Origin: Thermococcus sp. Bubb.Bath
GTDB taxonomy: Archaea; Methanobacteriota_B; Thermococci; Thermococcales; Thermococcaceae
Direction of reading: 5' to 3'
NCBI RefSeq assembly: GCF_012027595.1
Contig: NZ_SNUR01000001.1
Coordinates: 842,308-906,307 of the forward strand
DNA length: 64,000 nt
The position numbers and the translations under genes are program-made. The notes below the pieces were generated by a model, which was not told the origin of the DNA, ran no database searches, and saw nothing but the letters and a program-made list of their open reading frames with translations. Of this stretch, positions 27,184-34,649 are shown piece after piece (within the stretch, counting starts at the first letter, position 1; every line of letters begins with the position of its first letter).

Positions 27184-27522
27184 CTACCACTTGATACGGA
27201 ACTCCTTCCTCGTCCTGGCGTCTATCTGGGCGAGTATCCTCTTGAGCTTCTCGTCGTCGATAGGCTCCCTGACCTGCCCGGCCTGATAAAGCTGCACCAG
27301 AACCAGCTCAACCTGTCTCGCGAGTTCGGGCTTTACAAGCTTGACCCTTCCAAGTCTCTCCCTCGCTTCCGGAGTTAGAATCCTTCTCATTATAGCGTCG
27401 AGCTGGGCCTCAAGCTCCATCTCCTGCTTCATTGCCTCCTCCTGAGCCTTCTGCTCTTCAAGGTACCTCTTCTGGAGTTCCATGAGCTTTTTCTTCCTAA
27501 TCTCCTCTATGTCCTCGGCCAT
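27184..27522 (-). CDS. PDCD5-like DNA-binding protein
   Basis: 112 residues, the standard length of the archaeal PDCD5/TFAR19 family. A charged N-terminal helix (MAEDIEEIRKKKLMELQKRY) is followed by the conserved ILTPEARERLGRVKLVKPELARQVE three-helix core. It binds DNA or chaperone partners; the role in archaea is not settled. It has its own TATA-like CTTTTTAACC and a GGAGGTGGGAG ribosome site. Confidence 0.93.
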   Translation of the reverse strand: MAEDIEEIRKKKLMELQKRYLEEQKAQEEAMKQEMELEAQLDAIMRRILTPEARERLGRVKLVKPELARQVELVLVQLYQAGQVREPIDDEKLKRILAQIDARTRKEFRIKW

Positions 27523-27630
27523 GCTCCCACCTCCGGTTTAAGCTATGAATTCCGGTTAAAAAGGTATTGGGGTTCAAAGGTAGATTAGACTGAGAAGTGC
27601 AAAATATTAATTTGGAAAGCAGAGGGGAGC

Positions 27631-28083
27631 TCAGTACTTCTTGAGCTCCGGAAGCTGCTCCTCAAGCTCCTTCTTGAGCTCGGTGGCTATCTTGTCGAGG
27701 AAGCTCCTTCCCTGCGGGGTGACTATCCTGCCCTCGCCCGGAACCTTCTGGACGAAGCCAGCGGCCTCAAGCTGCTGGAGGGCCTTCCTGATGATGCTTC
27801 CACCGGCCTTGTAGAAGTGCTCCGGGGCGTGGCCACGGTTCTTCCTGCCGCCGTACCAGGTCCTGAGCCTCTCTATCCCAACGGGCCCATCGACGTAGAC
27901 CTTTCTGAGGAGGCTTGCCGCGCGGTAGTACCACCAGTCCTCCTGCTCGGGAATTCTCTCATTGTGCCTTCCGGTCTTGACGTAGAGCGCCCACTCGGGC
28001 GGCTTTATAGCTTCGACCTCTTTCAGGGCCTTCGCAGCCCTCTCAACGAGCAAATCACCGGGAACATCATAAACCGTCGCCAC
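27631..28083 (-). CDS. rps19e: 30S ribosomal protein S19e
   Basis: 150 residues from a GTG at 28083, seven bases after GGGAGGG; a TTG at 28089 is in frame but almost touches the site. It contains the S19e signatures [52 protein letters not shown] and [26 protein letters not shown]. It is a small-subunit protein needed for late 30S maturation. It overlaps the end of the YhbY-like gene in one transcript. Confidence 0.95.
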   Translation of the reverse strand: MATVYDVPGDLLVERAAKALKEVEAIKPPEWALYVKTGRHNERIPEQEDWWYYRAASLLRKVYVDGPVGIERLRTWYGGRKNRGHAPEHFYKAGGSIIRKALQQLEAAGFVQKVPGEGRIVTPQGRSFLDKIATELKKELEEQLPELKKY

Positions 28084-28085
28084 GT

Positions 28086-28502
28086 TCAATCCCTCCCTTT
28101 CTTAAACTTCTTTCTGAAGTTAACGATGTCGAGCTTGACCTTACGAACGGGCCTCTCCTCCCGTTTCTCCTTCGAAAGCTCCTTTCTCCGGAGCTTCCTT
28201 AAATACTTTTCCCAGCCTTCCCTCGGTTTGAACAATATAAACCTTTTGCCGCGCACGTCTATGAGCTCGCTGTCCGTGAGTTCAGCAACCCTCTCGGCGA
28301 GCGCCTTCCTGTCGAGCTCAGTGCTTATCAGAGCCCCTTTTCTTATCTCGACCTTCAGGATGCCATCCTTCTCAAGCTGGGCCTTTATCTCCTCAATGAC
28401 CCCGTCATCGAGACCCTTCTTTCCCACCCATGCTCGCGGGGGAATATCGTAGTATCTCGCCCTTATTACCCTTCTCACCTTTCCAGGCAAATGGTTCTCC
28501 AT
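28086..28502 (-). CDS. Basic ribosome-associated or RNA-binding protein next to S19e
   Basis: 138 residues from ATG 28502, five bases after GGTGA. It is very basic, especially the C-terminal 45 residues. The first half ([50 protein letters not shown]) resembles the start of a YhbY/CRM RNA-binding domain, followed by [26 protein letters not shown]. Together with the S19e neighbour this points to binding rRNA or tRNA during ribosome assembly. Assignment to YhbY/CRM is by pattern only. Confidence 0.75.
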   Translation of the reverse strand: MENHLPGKVRRVIRARYYDIPPRAWVGKKGLDDGVIEEIKAQLEKDGILKVEIRKGALISTELDRKALAERVAELTDSELIDVRGKRFILFKPREGWEKYLRKLRRKELSKEKREERPVRKVKLDIVNFRKKFKKGRD

Positions 28503-28610
28503 ATCTCTCACCTTTTGGCCACTGCGAGAAGGGCTTTAAAAACCTTGGCCTCTGAGACGCTCAACGAAAACCTTTTAGTCAGCGATATGATATGTCAACC
28601 GGGGGAAGGA

Positions 28611-29381
28611 ATGAAGGTTCTGACCGTTCAAGGAGGTCGCTTTTTTAAAAGCAAGGTCAGTCATCTCGCTGGAGGGGTAATCAAAGACGTGAAGGTTCTG
28701 GATAGCTCGTTGGTATTCTCCGAACCAACCAAAGCCAAATACGGGATATTCAAGGTGTCAAGCTCCGTTATCATCGGCCCCAAGGTTGGAAACCGCTGGT
28801 TTGGGTATCACACCTCGGGCGGGCTTTTTAATACATCGAGGACTTTTCTACCGGAGGAAAAGTGTTGAATCCTCTGAACTACCTATCCTTCCAGCGAAGT
28901 ATCGCTTAGAGCTCGATGTCCCTGGTTCTGGGCTGTTGGAACTCCCAGGATATAGATTGGAGAATGGCGTCGTCTTTCTTTTCATTATTCCGAGTTACCG
29001 ATTCAATTTCCCGGCGGACTCTATTACACTGGGAGACCCTGAAAACTACGTCCAGCTGTCTATCAACCCATTCAAGGCAGTTTTGAGGGTGAAGTAAGCC
29101 TCAGCCTCAGAAAAGCCGAGAGCGTAGGTGTTAATGTAAAGGGAAGGGTTGTGGAAGATGTAATATTTCTTGGGGATGAACCCGGAAAGTTTTCCTACAA
29201 CTTCATAAACGAACCGGTTCTCATTGTATCCCACGAGAAAATCTTAAGCCCGCAAGATCTCCAAAAGGCCCTCGGGTTAACATCCATCGTAAGCGGTCAC
29301 GGAGGCTTTACTCTCAGGCTTTCGGTGGGAAGAAAGAAAAAGGGCGTGGAGTTCCTGGTGGAGTTGGCTCCCACAGCTTAG
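28611..29381 (+). pseudogene. Beta-rich protein broken by two frameshifts
   Basis: Three consecutive plus-strand frames read as one protein of about 255 residues. Frame one starts at ATG 28611 (GGGGGAAGGA upstream; MKVLTVQGGRFF) and stops at 28868. Deleting one A from AAAA 28858-28861 joins LPEE to SVESSELPILPAKYRLEL in frame two, which stops at 29097. Around 29067-29075 one missing base would lead on to QGSFEGEVSLSLRKAESV in frame three, ending at 29381 (ELAPTA). The sequence between stops is coherent and strand-rich, with repeated LEL/VVFLF patterns. No family was recognised. It is a pseudogene or assembly error. Confidence 0.72.
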
Positions 29382-29437
29382 GCCATCGGGTGAGGCATAC
29401 TTAAAAGGCCCAGCCGAAAACCGAGAGCGGTGGTGGA

Positions 29438-30034
29438 ATGAAGGTCTATCATCTCTACTCCGGCGGCAAGGATTCGAGCCTGAGCGCGTGGATCTTGGAG
29501 AGAATGGGATACTCCGTTGAGCTCGTCACGGTGAACTTCGGTCTCCTTGACAGCTGGAAGTACGCGAAGGAAACCGCGGAAAGACTCGGCTTTGAGCACA
29601 GGGTTCTCTATCTGCCCCAGGATATCATTGAGAGGGCCGCTGAGATGGCAGTGAAAGACGGCCACCCTAACAACGCCATCCAGTTCATCCACGAGAAGGC
29701 CCTTGAGTCCCTGGCTTCCCTTCCCGAAGTCGAAAGGGTGAGTGACGGCACTAGGAGGGACGACCGGGTTCCGTTCCTCGACCTTTCGAAGGCCCGTTCC
29801 CTTGAGGATCGCTTCAACGTCGCCTACATAAGGCCTCTCCTCGGCCTCGGCTACAGGACCATAAGGGAGCTCGTTGATAAGCTGTTTATTGTTGAAATCC
29901 GGGAGAGCGAGGAGCTTGAGAAGAGCGACTACGAGGTAGAACTTAGACATCTGCTTGGGGAGACGGGTATCGACCCGCTCACGATTTTTCCAAAACGGCA
30001 CTACCAGTCGAGGGTCGTGGGGTGGCGGGAGTGA
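29438..30034 (+). CDS. PP-loop superfamily ATP-utilising protein
   Basis: 198 residues. The pyrophosphate-binding PP-loop is at the N-terminus (YHLYSGGKDSSLSAWIL), followed by VELVTVNFG, typical of adenine-nucleotide alpha-hydrolase enzymes (ATP to AMP plus PPi). A second conserved stretch is SDGTRRDDRVPFLD and a C-terminal GIDPLTIFPKRH. It probably activates a carbonyl or a tRNA base; the substrate is unknown. GGTGG just before the ATG and a TATA-like ACTTAAAAGG about 35 bp upstream define the promoter. Its stop overlaps the glycosylase start (GTGA). Confidence 0.82.
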   Translation: MKVYHLYSGGKDSSLSAWILERMGYSVELVTVNFGLLDSWKYAKETAERLGFEHRVLYLPQDIIERAAEMAVKDGHPNNAIQFIHEKALESLASLPEVERVSDGTRRDDRVPFLDLSKARSLEDRFNVAYIRPLLGLGYRTIRELVDKLFIVEIRESEELEKSDYEVELRHLLGETGIDPLTIFPKRHYQSRVVGWRE

Positions 30035-30873
30035 TAGACCTCGAAAAGATCGCCCATGAGATGATAAAGAACGGCACGTGGAAGCTTAACGAGGATACTT
30101 TTTATCAGGCCCTCAGGCTGAAAAGCGGGGTAACTGGGGTTGTAACATACAACGGAGACTTCCTCTTTCCAGAGACATGGAGCAGACGGGAAAGAAAAGA
30201 AGCGAGGGAGAATCTCTCCTTCATCCTCGGCCTTGATACCGACCTTGACTCATTCTATTCAGAGATAAGTGATTCGCCATTCTATTTCCTCGCGGAGGAG
30301 TTTAAGGGCCTAACTGTCCCCGCCGCATCCTCACCTTATCAAGCCCTCGTTGAGGTGATAGCACAGCAGCAGGTGAACTTTGACTTCGCGCAGAGAACGA
30401 TAAGAAACCTCGTGGAGATGGCAGGCGAAAAAGTCGGGGAGGTTTACGCCTTCCCGGAGGCCGAGAAGATAGCTTCTCTTGACCTCAAAGAGCTTAAAAA
30501 GGCGAAGCTTGGCTACCGTGCAGGATACATAAAACACGTCACGGAGCTCTACCTGAAAGGCGAGCTGAAGCTTGACCTGTGGGAAATGGACGAGAAAGAC
30601 GCCATAAAGTACCTGACGACCTTCAGAGGGATAGGAAAGTGGACGGCTGAGCTCTTCCTCGCCTATGGACTAAGAAAGAACACCTATCCAGGGGGAGACC
30701 TCAGCCTCAGGCGTGGGGTAGCGAAGATATTCGGGAAGAGTGTGAAGGGAGTTAGTGAACAGGACGTCAGGGAAGTTCTTGAGCCGTATGGAAAGTGGAA
30801 GGGTCTGCTCGCCTTTTATATCACCTGCTACGACAGAAAGACCGAGCTGGAGAGGAAGAAAAATGGACGATGA
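30031..30873 (+). CDS. AlkA-like DNA glycosylase (HhH-GPD family)
   Basis: 280 residues from GTG 30031, with GGGGTGG five bases upstream; a GTG at 30022 is inside the site. The HhH-GPD core is LTTFRGIGKWTAELFLAYG followed by the catalytic aspartate in NTYPGGDLSLRRG. The upstream IAQQQVNFDFAQRTI segment matches the entry of the domain. The N-terminal about 100 residues resemble the small beta domain of AlkA. It removes alkylated bases to start base-excision repair. It is coupled to the PP-loop gene upstream and overlaps the coiled-coil gene downstream. Confidence 0.87.
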   Translation: MIDLEKIAHEMIKNGTWKLNEDTFYQALRLKSGVTGVVTYNGDFLFPETWSRRERKEARENLSFILGLDTDLDSFYSEISDSPFYFLAEEFKGLTVPAASSPYQALVEVIAQQQVNFDFAQRTIRNLVEMAGEKVGEVYAFPEAEKIASLDLKELKKAKLGYRAGYIKHVTELYLKGELKLDLWEMDEKDAIKYLTTFRGIGKWTAELFLAYGLRKNTYPGGDLSLRRGVAKIFGKSVKGVSEQDVREVLEPYGKWKGLLAFYITCYDRKTELERKKNGR

Positions 30874-31231
30874 GATGACAGTGGTACTATCCAAAGAGAA
30901 ATTCAAAGCCCTAAAAGGGCGAGATATCGAGGAACTAATCCGCGATAACCTAGCGAAGACCGAGGAGAGCCTCAAAGCGGATAGGGAAGAACATCTGCGT
31001 AAAAAGCTCAAACGGCTCGAAGAGAAGTTTTCCGAGATGGAAGGCCAGCTGAACGAGCTGAGAGAGTTCTATGAAAAGGCAAAGAAAGACAAAGAGAAGT
31101 TCATGGCCGTAAGGGGAGAGCTGAGGGAAGAGAACGAGAGGCTGAGGAAGGAACTGGAGGAAAAAGAAGAAAGTTCACAAAACGTGAACAAACTGTTCAT
31201 GGAGCGTGAACGAAAAGTTCATAAATCATGA
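30863..31231 (+). CDS. Coiled-coil protein ahead of the first HTH-MNT/HEPN module
   Basis: 122 residues from ATG 30863, with a second possible start at 30875. A short N-terminal part (TVVLSKEKFKALKGRDIEELI) resembles a ribbon-helix-helix or antitoxin start. From residue about 30 on it is a long charged coiled coil. Its last about 20 codons run through the three palindromic operators of the next gene (31173-31233), so expression of the two may be linked. It overlaps the glycosylase end by 11 bases. No family was recognised; it may belong functionally to the toxin-antitoxin module. Confidence 0.65.
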   Translation: MDDEMTVVLSKEKFKALKGRDIEELIRDNLAKTEESLKADREEHLRKKLKRLEEKFSEMEGQLNELREFYEKAKKDKEKFMAVRGELREENERLRKELEEKEESSQNVNKLFMERERKVHKS

Positions 31232-31233
31232 AC
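31173..31233. promoter_or_regulatory. Three phased palindromic operators, module 1
   Basis: Three copies of GTTCA-N7-TGAAC at 31173-31189, 31195-31211 and 31217-31233, each separated by five bases, so the centres are 22 bp (about two helical turns) apart. The last ends 13 bases before the ATG at 31247. They overlap the likely core promoter (TTCATAAATC near 31218). The same palindrome and spacing precede the second HTH-MNT gene at 51828. Confidence 0.8.
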
Positions 31234-31246
31234 GAGAGGTATCCTT

Positions 31247-31855
31247 ATGCACGAGCTCTTATCAACGCGAGAACGTGTGAAAATCCTTCAAGAAGTCCTG
31301 CAGAGGAGAGTTGTTGGGGTAGAAGAAGTCGCAGAAAAACTCGGACTCAGCAAGGGGCTGGTCTCAAAGACCCTCCGCCTCCTAGTAAAGCACGGAGTTG
31401 CACTGAAACAGGGAAGAAAGTTCCGAATACTCAACAATCCAAAAACGCGGGAGCTTAAGAGGTTTCTAAACTTTATAATTCTCTCGGAGAAGCTTAAAGG
31501 ACTCAAAGAGGACTGGGCGCTCGGCCTTGGGATCTACGGGAGCTTTGCCTCCGGAGAAAACCGGGAGGACAGCGACATTGATGTCTGGGTGTTCGCGAAA
31601 AGGGAGGAACTAATAAAGTCCGCGAGGCTAAAAAGGAGGATCACTGAGTTAACGGGCAGGGAGGTTGACCTGATAGTTTTAACGCCGTCAAGGCTTTCCA
31701 AGCTCCAGAAGGAGGATCCGGTCTTTTACTACTCCCTTGTCTACGGGTCAATGATCATATGGGGTGAGCGGCTTGACAGGCTTCAATCTCTGCGTGGAGC
31801 GAGATCTGCTGAGAAGAGTACCCCCGTCCAGAGGGAAGGCCTTGCTGAGCATTAA
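31247..31855 (+). CDS. HTH-MNT nucleotidyltransferase, antitoxin of module 1
   Basis: 202 residues. The N-terminal about 65 residues form a winged-helix DNA-binding domain (VGVEEVAEKLGLSKGLVSKTLRLLVKHG). The following minimal nucleotidyltransferase has GIYGSFASGENREDSDIDVWVF and the later acidic EVDLIVL, the full set of catalytic residues. MNT proteins can add AMP to the partner HEPN toxin (HepT/MntA type). The HTH makes this copy a likely autorepressor binding the palindromes just upstream. GAGAGGT lies six bases before the ATG. Compared with module 2 it runs about 27 residues further, overlapping the HEPN gene by 83 bases. Confidence 0.88.
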   Translation: MHELLSTRERVKILQEVLQRRVVGVEEVAEKLGLSKGLVSKTLRLLVKHGVALKQGRKFRILNNPKTRELKRFLNFIILSEKLKGLKEDWALGLGIYGSFASGENREDSDIDVWVFAKREELIKSARLKRRITELTGREVDLIVLTPSRLSKLQKEDPVFYYSLVYGSMIIWGERLDRLQSLRGARSAEKSTPVQREGLAEH

Positions 31856-32210
31856 ACGGGCCGAAGAGTGGCTGGAAGAGGCCAAGAGAAACGAAGAGTT
31901 CGGTTCATACAGGACTTCCCTCATGGCATCCTACCTTGCCATGTTCCACGCCGCCAGAGCGGTGCTTTTCCGCGACGGCTGGAGGGAGAAAAGCCACTAC
32001 TGCGTTGCAAGGTATATTGAGGAGTTCTACGCCAAAACTGGAAAGCTTGAGGGGTACTGGGTGGAACTCCTCGATAGGATGAGGGAACTCAGGCATGAAG
32101 ATCAGTATGATGTCCCCTATGCTCCGGAGCCCGAGGAAGTTGGAGAGGCCCTGAAAGTCGCCGAAGAGTTTATCGGAGTCATAAAATCCCTTATAGGTGT
32201 GGAACCATGA
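31773..32210 (+). CDS. HEPN-domain protein, toxin of module 1
   Basis: 145 residues from a TTG at 31773, four bases after GGGGTGAG; the open frame also contains a GTG at 31764 inside that site. It is a helical HEPN domain: SIKRAEEWLEEAKRNEEFGSY, MASYLAMFHAARAVLFRDGWREKSH, then the RNase-type motif RMRELRHEDQYD with the Arg/His pair and a nearby Tyr. It probably cleaves RNA (tRNA or mRNA) unless modified or bound by its MNT partner. It overlaps the MNT gene, and its stop overlaps the next start (ATGA). Confidence 0.87.
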   Translation: MTGFNLCVERDLLRRVPPSRGKALLSIKRAEEWLEEAKRNEEFGSYRTSLMASYLAMFHAARAVLFRDGWREKSHYCVARYIEEFYAKTGKLEGYWVELLDRMRELRHEDQYDVPYAPEPEEVGEALKVAEEFIGVIKSLIGVEP

Positions 32211-32602
32211 AGCTCATCATCAAACCCGAAAAAGGCTTCGGGAAGATTGAGGTCGAGCTTTCCGCAGAGGTCTGGAGTGAGATAGAGGGGCTGAGTGAAC
32301 GTTACGGCGTCCGTCCTGAGAGAGTTATAGAGATTGCCCTCTCCGGTGAGTTTAAGGAACCTAAGGGAGACCTCGAAGAGCTGGAAAAGAAAGTAATGGA
32401 GCTTGAGAAGAAAGTCTGGGAATTGGAGAAGGAGTACGCATCGCTCCGCTTCAAGGCCTACGGGCTGAGTGAGGATAACAAAATCCTGGCCATCGAGCTT
32501 TCGGGCTTAATCGCCGAGAACAACCAGTTGAGGCGCTTTCTCAGGCTCCCACTGAGGCGAGACCCCGAGCTGAGAAAGCTTATATCATATTATATGAAAT
32601 GA
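32207..32602 (+). CDS. RHH-like and coiled-coil protein following HEPN
   Basis: 131 residues starting at the ATGA overlap with HEPN. Residues 10-45 (KIEVELSAEVWSEIEGLSERYG) look like a ribbon-helix-helix strand and helices. A coiled coil follows (GDLEELEKKVMELEKKVWELEKEY), then a basic helical C-terminus (RRFLRLPLRRDPELRKLISYY). It could be a third component regulating or localising the toxin pair. There is no counterpart in module 2. Its last codons contain the TATA-like CTTATATCA that probably drives the sRNA behind it. Confidence 0.65.
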   Translation: MKLIIKPEKGFGKIEVELSAEVWSEIEGLSERYGVRPERVIEIALSGEFKEPKGDLEELEKKVMELEKKVWELEKEYASLRFKAYGLSEDNKILAIELSGLIAENNQLRRFLRLPLRRDPELRKLISYYMK

Positions 32603-32608
32603 AAACCT

Positions 32609-32665
32609 GCGGATGATGAGGGCGAATTGCGCGGATCTGTGAAGAGAAACGTCATCTGACGCCGC
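32609..32665 (+). ncRNA. Candidate C/D-box sRNA 1
   Basis: C box ATGATGA (32613-32619) and D box CTGA (32656-32659) are flanked by a short terminal stem, GCGG (32609-32612) with CCGC (32662-32665). Inside, a weak D' (CGGA) and a C'-like TGAAGA (32640-32645) leave spacers of about 12 and 10 nt, as in archaeal 2'-O-methylation guides. The 10-nt D guide is GAAACGTCAT. A TATA-like CTTATATCA lies about 28 bp upstream. The methylation targets are unknown. Confidence 0.6.
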
Positions 32666-32669
32666 CCCA

Positions 32670-32742
32670 AGCGGGCAGTGACGAATCCAAGACGGGCTTA
32701 GCCGTTCAGGCGATGACGTGCCCTATGAGCACTGAGCCCGCT
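32670..32742 (+). ncRNA. Candidate C/D-box sRNA 2
   Basis: A perfect 7-bp terminal stem AGCGGGC (32670-32676) with GCCCGCT (32736-32742) frames a C-like box GTGACGA (32678-32684) and a D box CTGA (32732-32735). An inner C'-like CGATGA lies at 32711-32716. The C box differs from RTGATGA by one base and no clean D' is visible, so confidence is lower than for its neighbour. The guide before D would be about 12 nt ending at 32731. Confidence 0.45.
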
Positions 32743-32785
32743 CGGGGCGTGATTTTAAACTCATTTGGACAAGATGGAGGGCGTG

Positions 32786-33322
32786 ATGATGATAATCGCA
32801 GTAACCGGGACACCGGGGGTTGGCAAAACGACGACCTCAAAGATTTTGGCCGAGAAACTCGGCTACGAGTACGTCAACCTGAGGGACTACGCTCTTGAGA
32901 AGGGCATAGGGGAAATGAAGGGCGAAGAACTTGAGATAGACGTCAATGAACTTGCAGAGGCCTTTAAGAGGGATTTCCGCGGCAGAAACGTCATCGCAGA
33001 CGGTCATCTGAGTCACTTCCTCAAGGCTGACCTTGTCGTTGTCCTCAGAGCGAACCCTAAGCTTATAGCGGAGAGGCTGAAGGAGAGGGGCTACGGCAGG
33101 GAGAAGCTCGGGGAGAACGTTGAGGCCGAGCTCGTTGATGTCCTCCTCGTCGAGGCACTCGAGGAGAACGAGAATGTGATCGAGGTGGACACGACTGGAA
33201 AAACACCCGAAGAAGTTGTGGGGGAGATACTTGACCTCCTACAAAAAGGAGTCAAGAGAAGGGTTGGCATCGTGGACTGGAGCTGGGTTTACGACGAAGT
33301 CCTGCCCTACCTGCGCCTGTGA
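32786..33322 (+). CDS. Adenylate kinase 6/Fap7-like NTPase
   Basis: 178 residues from ATG 32786, five bases after GGAGG; ATG 32789 follows directly. The P-loop is [13 protein letters not shown] near the N-terminus, with [13 protein letters not shown] and [11 protein letters not shown] after it. These features are typical of AK6/Fap7, which assists release and maturation of the small ribosomal subunit at the 16S 3' end. The convergent neighbour, overlapping by 16 bp, is Nob1, the enzyme that makes that cut in eukaryotes. A TATA-like ATTTTAAAC lies at about 32751. Confidence 0.88.
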   Translation: MMIIAVTGTPGVGKTTTSKILAEKLGYEYVNLRDYALEKGIGEMKGEELEIDVNELAEAFKRDFRGRNVIADGHLSHFLKADLVVVLRANPKLIAERLKERGYGREKLGENVEAELVDVLLVEALEENENVIEVDTTGKTPEEVVGEILDLLQKGVKRRVGIVDWSWVYDEVLPYLRL

Positions 33323-33819
33323 TGCTTTTTCTTCCGCTTCCTCTTTGGTATTAGCCTCACAGGGCTTCCACAGTCTGGGCAGATCCCCTCCGGTGGCATC
33401 TCTTTGAACTTCTTTCCACAGCCGATGCAGACGTAGTTCCAGCGGATGACCCTCTTTATCCCGCGCTTCAGGGTTCTGAACTCGATTCCCAGCGTTTTTG
33501 CGATGTTCTGGAGGTTGTAGTCATCCGTGAGGAGTATCCCATTCACCTCATAGGCCAGCGCGAGGACTTCAATATCGGCCTCGCTCAGCTCTCCAAGTTC
33601 ACCGGTCTTCTTTGCCGCTTCCCTCACCTTCTCGATGCTTTCCCTCGAAGGCAGAACAACTCTGACCTTGCCCGCGCTGATCAGACCCTCGAGGAAAAGA
33701 CTCGACTCGGGGTCTTTGACTTCCTCAACGACTCCTGGGGTGGTTAGACCTTCCACGTCGGCGCCCTGGATGAAGAAGGCCGAATCAATAACGGCCTTTT
33801 TCTCTCTTCTCTCACTCAT
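33307..33819 (-). CDS. nob1: Endoribonuclease Nob1
   Basis: 170 residues from ATG 33819; the open frame extends upstream but the PIN domain starts here. PIN domain: [10 protein letters not shown] (acidic residue), [11 protein letters not shown] and [30 protein letters not shown] (three further acidic positions). The C-terminal zinc ribbon is CIGCGKKF...CPDCGSP, ending in a very basic tail. It processes the 3' end of 16S rRNA. It overlaps the end of the Fap7-like gene tail to tail, which fits a shared role in subunit maturation. Confidence 0.93.
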   Translation of the reverse strand: MSERREKKAVIDSAFFIQGADVEGLTTPGVVEEVKDPESSLFLEGLISAGKVRVVLPSRESIEKVREAAKKTGELGELSEADIEVLALAYEVNGILLTDDYNLQNIAKTLGIEFRTLKRGIKRVIRWNYVCIGCGKKFKEMPPEGICPDCGSPVRLIPKRKRKKKHHRRR

Positions 33820-33877
33820 GGTGGAACCTTGGAGAAAGGCTTTTTTAGATTTGCGTCGAAACGGGTTTGGTGGGAAC

Positions 33878-34645
33878 ATGAAGGTGGACCTTAACGCCGA
33901 CCTCGGCGAGAGTTTTGGGAGGTACAAGCTCGGCCTCGACGAAGAGGTAATGAACTACATCACCAGCGCGAGCGTTGCCACAGGCTGGCACGCGGGAGAC
34001 CCTCTCGTGATGAGGAAGACGGTAAAGTTAGCAAAGGAGAGGGCTGTGGCAGTTGGCGCTCACCCAGGTTACCCAGACCTCCTCGGCTTCGGCAGGAGAT
34101 ACATGAAGCTTTCTCGGGAAGAGGCAAGGAACTACATCCTTTACCAGGTGGGGGCGCTCTACGCTTTTGTAAGAGCGGAAGGCCTTGAGCTCCAGCACGT
34201 CAAGCCACACGGTGCCCTCTACAACGCTTTGGTGAAGGAAGAGGAGCTCGCGAGGGGGGTAATCGAGGGGATAGCCGACTTCGACAAAGACCTGATCTTT
34301 GTGACTCTCTCAGGCTCAAGGCCGGCGGAGATAGCTGAGGAAATGGGCGTTAAGGTTGCTCACGAGGTCTTCGCCGACAGGGCCTACAACCCAGACGGAA
34401 CCCTCGTCCCGCGCTCGGAGCCAGGTGCTGTTATCCACGACAAAGAGGAGATAGCCGAGCGTGTGGTTTCGATGGTCAAGGACGGCGGCGTTAGGGCAAT
34501 CAACAGTGAATGGATCGAGCTGAAGGTCGATACCATCTGCCTCCACGGAGACAATCCGAAGGCCGTTGAAATAGCCGCACACATCAGGAAAGTGCTGGAG
34601 GGAGAAGGGGTTAAAGTGGTCCCGATGAGGGAAGTGGTCAGGTGA
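33878..34645 (+). CDS. pxpA: 5-oxoprolinase subunit A (LamB/YcsF)
   Basis: 255 residues from ATG 33878 with GGTGGG upstream. The LamB/YcsF signatures are clear: [66 protein letters not shown] and [17 protein letters not shown]. With PxpB and PxpC it opens 5-oxoproline to glutamate at the cost of ATP. It is the first gene of a three-gene operon. Confidence 0.93.
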   Translation: MKVDLNADLGESFGRYKLGLDEEVMNYITSASVATGWHAGDPLVMRKTVKLAKERAVAVGAHPGYPDLLGFGRRYMKLSREEARNYILYQVGALYAFVRAEGLELQHVKPHGALYNALVKEEELARGVIEGIADFDKDLIFVTLSGSRPAEIAEEMGVKVAHEVFADRAYNPDGTLVPRSEPGAVIHDKEEIAERVVSMVKDGGVRAINSEWIELKVDTICLHGDNPKAVEIAAHIRKVLEGEGVKVVPMREVVR

Positions 34646-34649
34646 GAGC

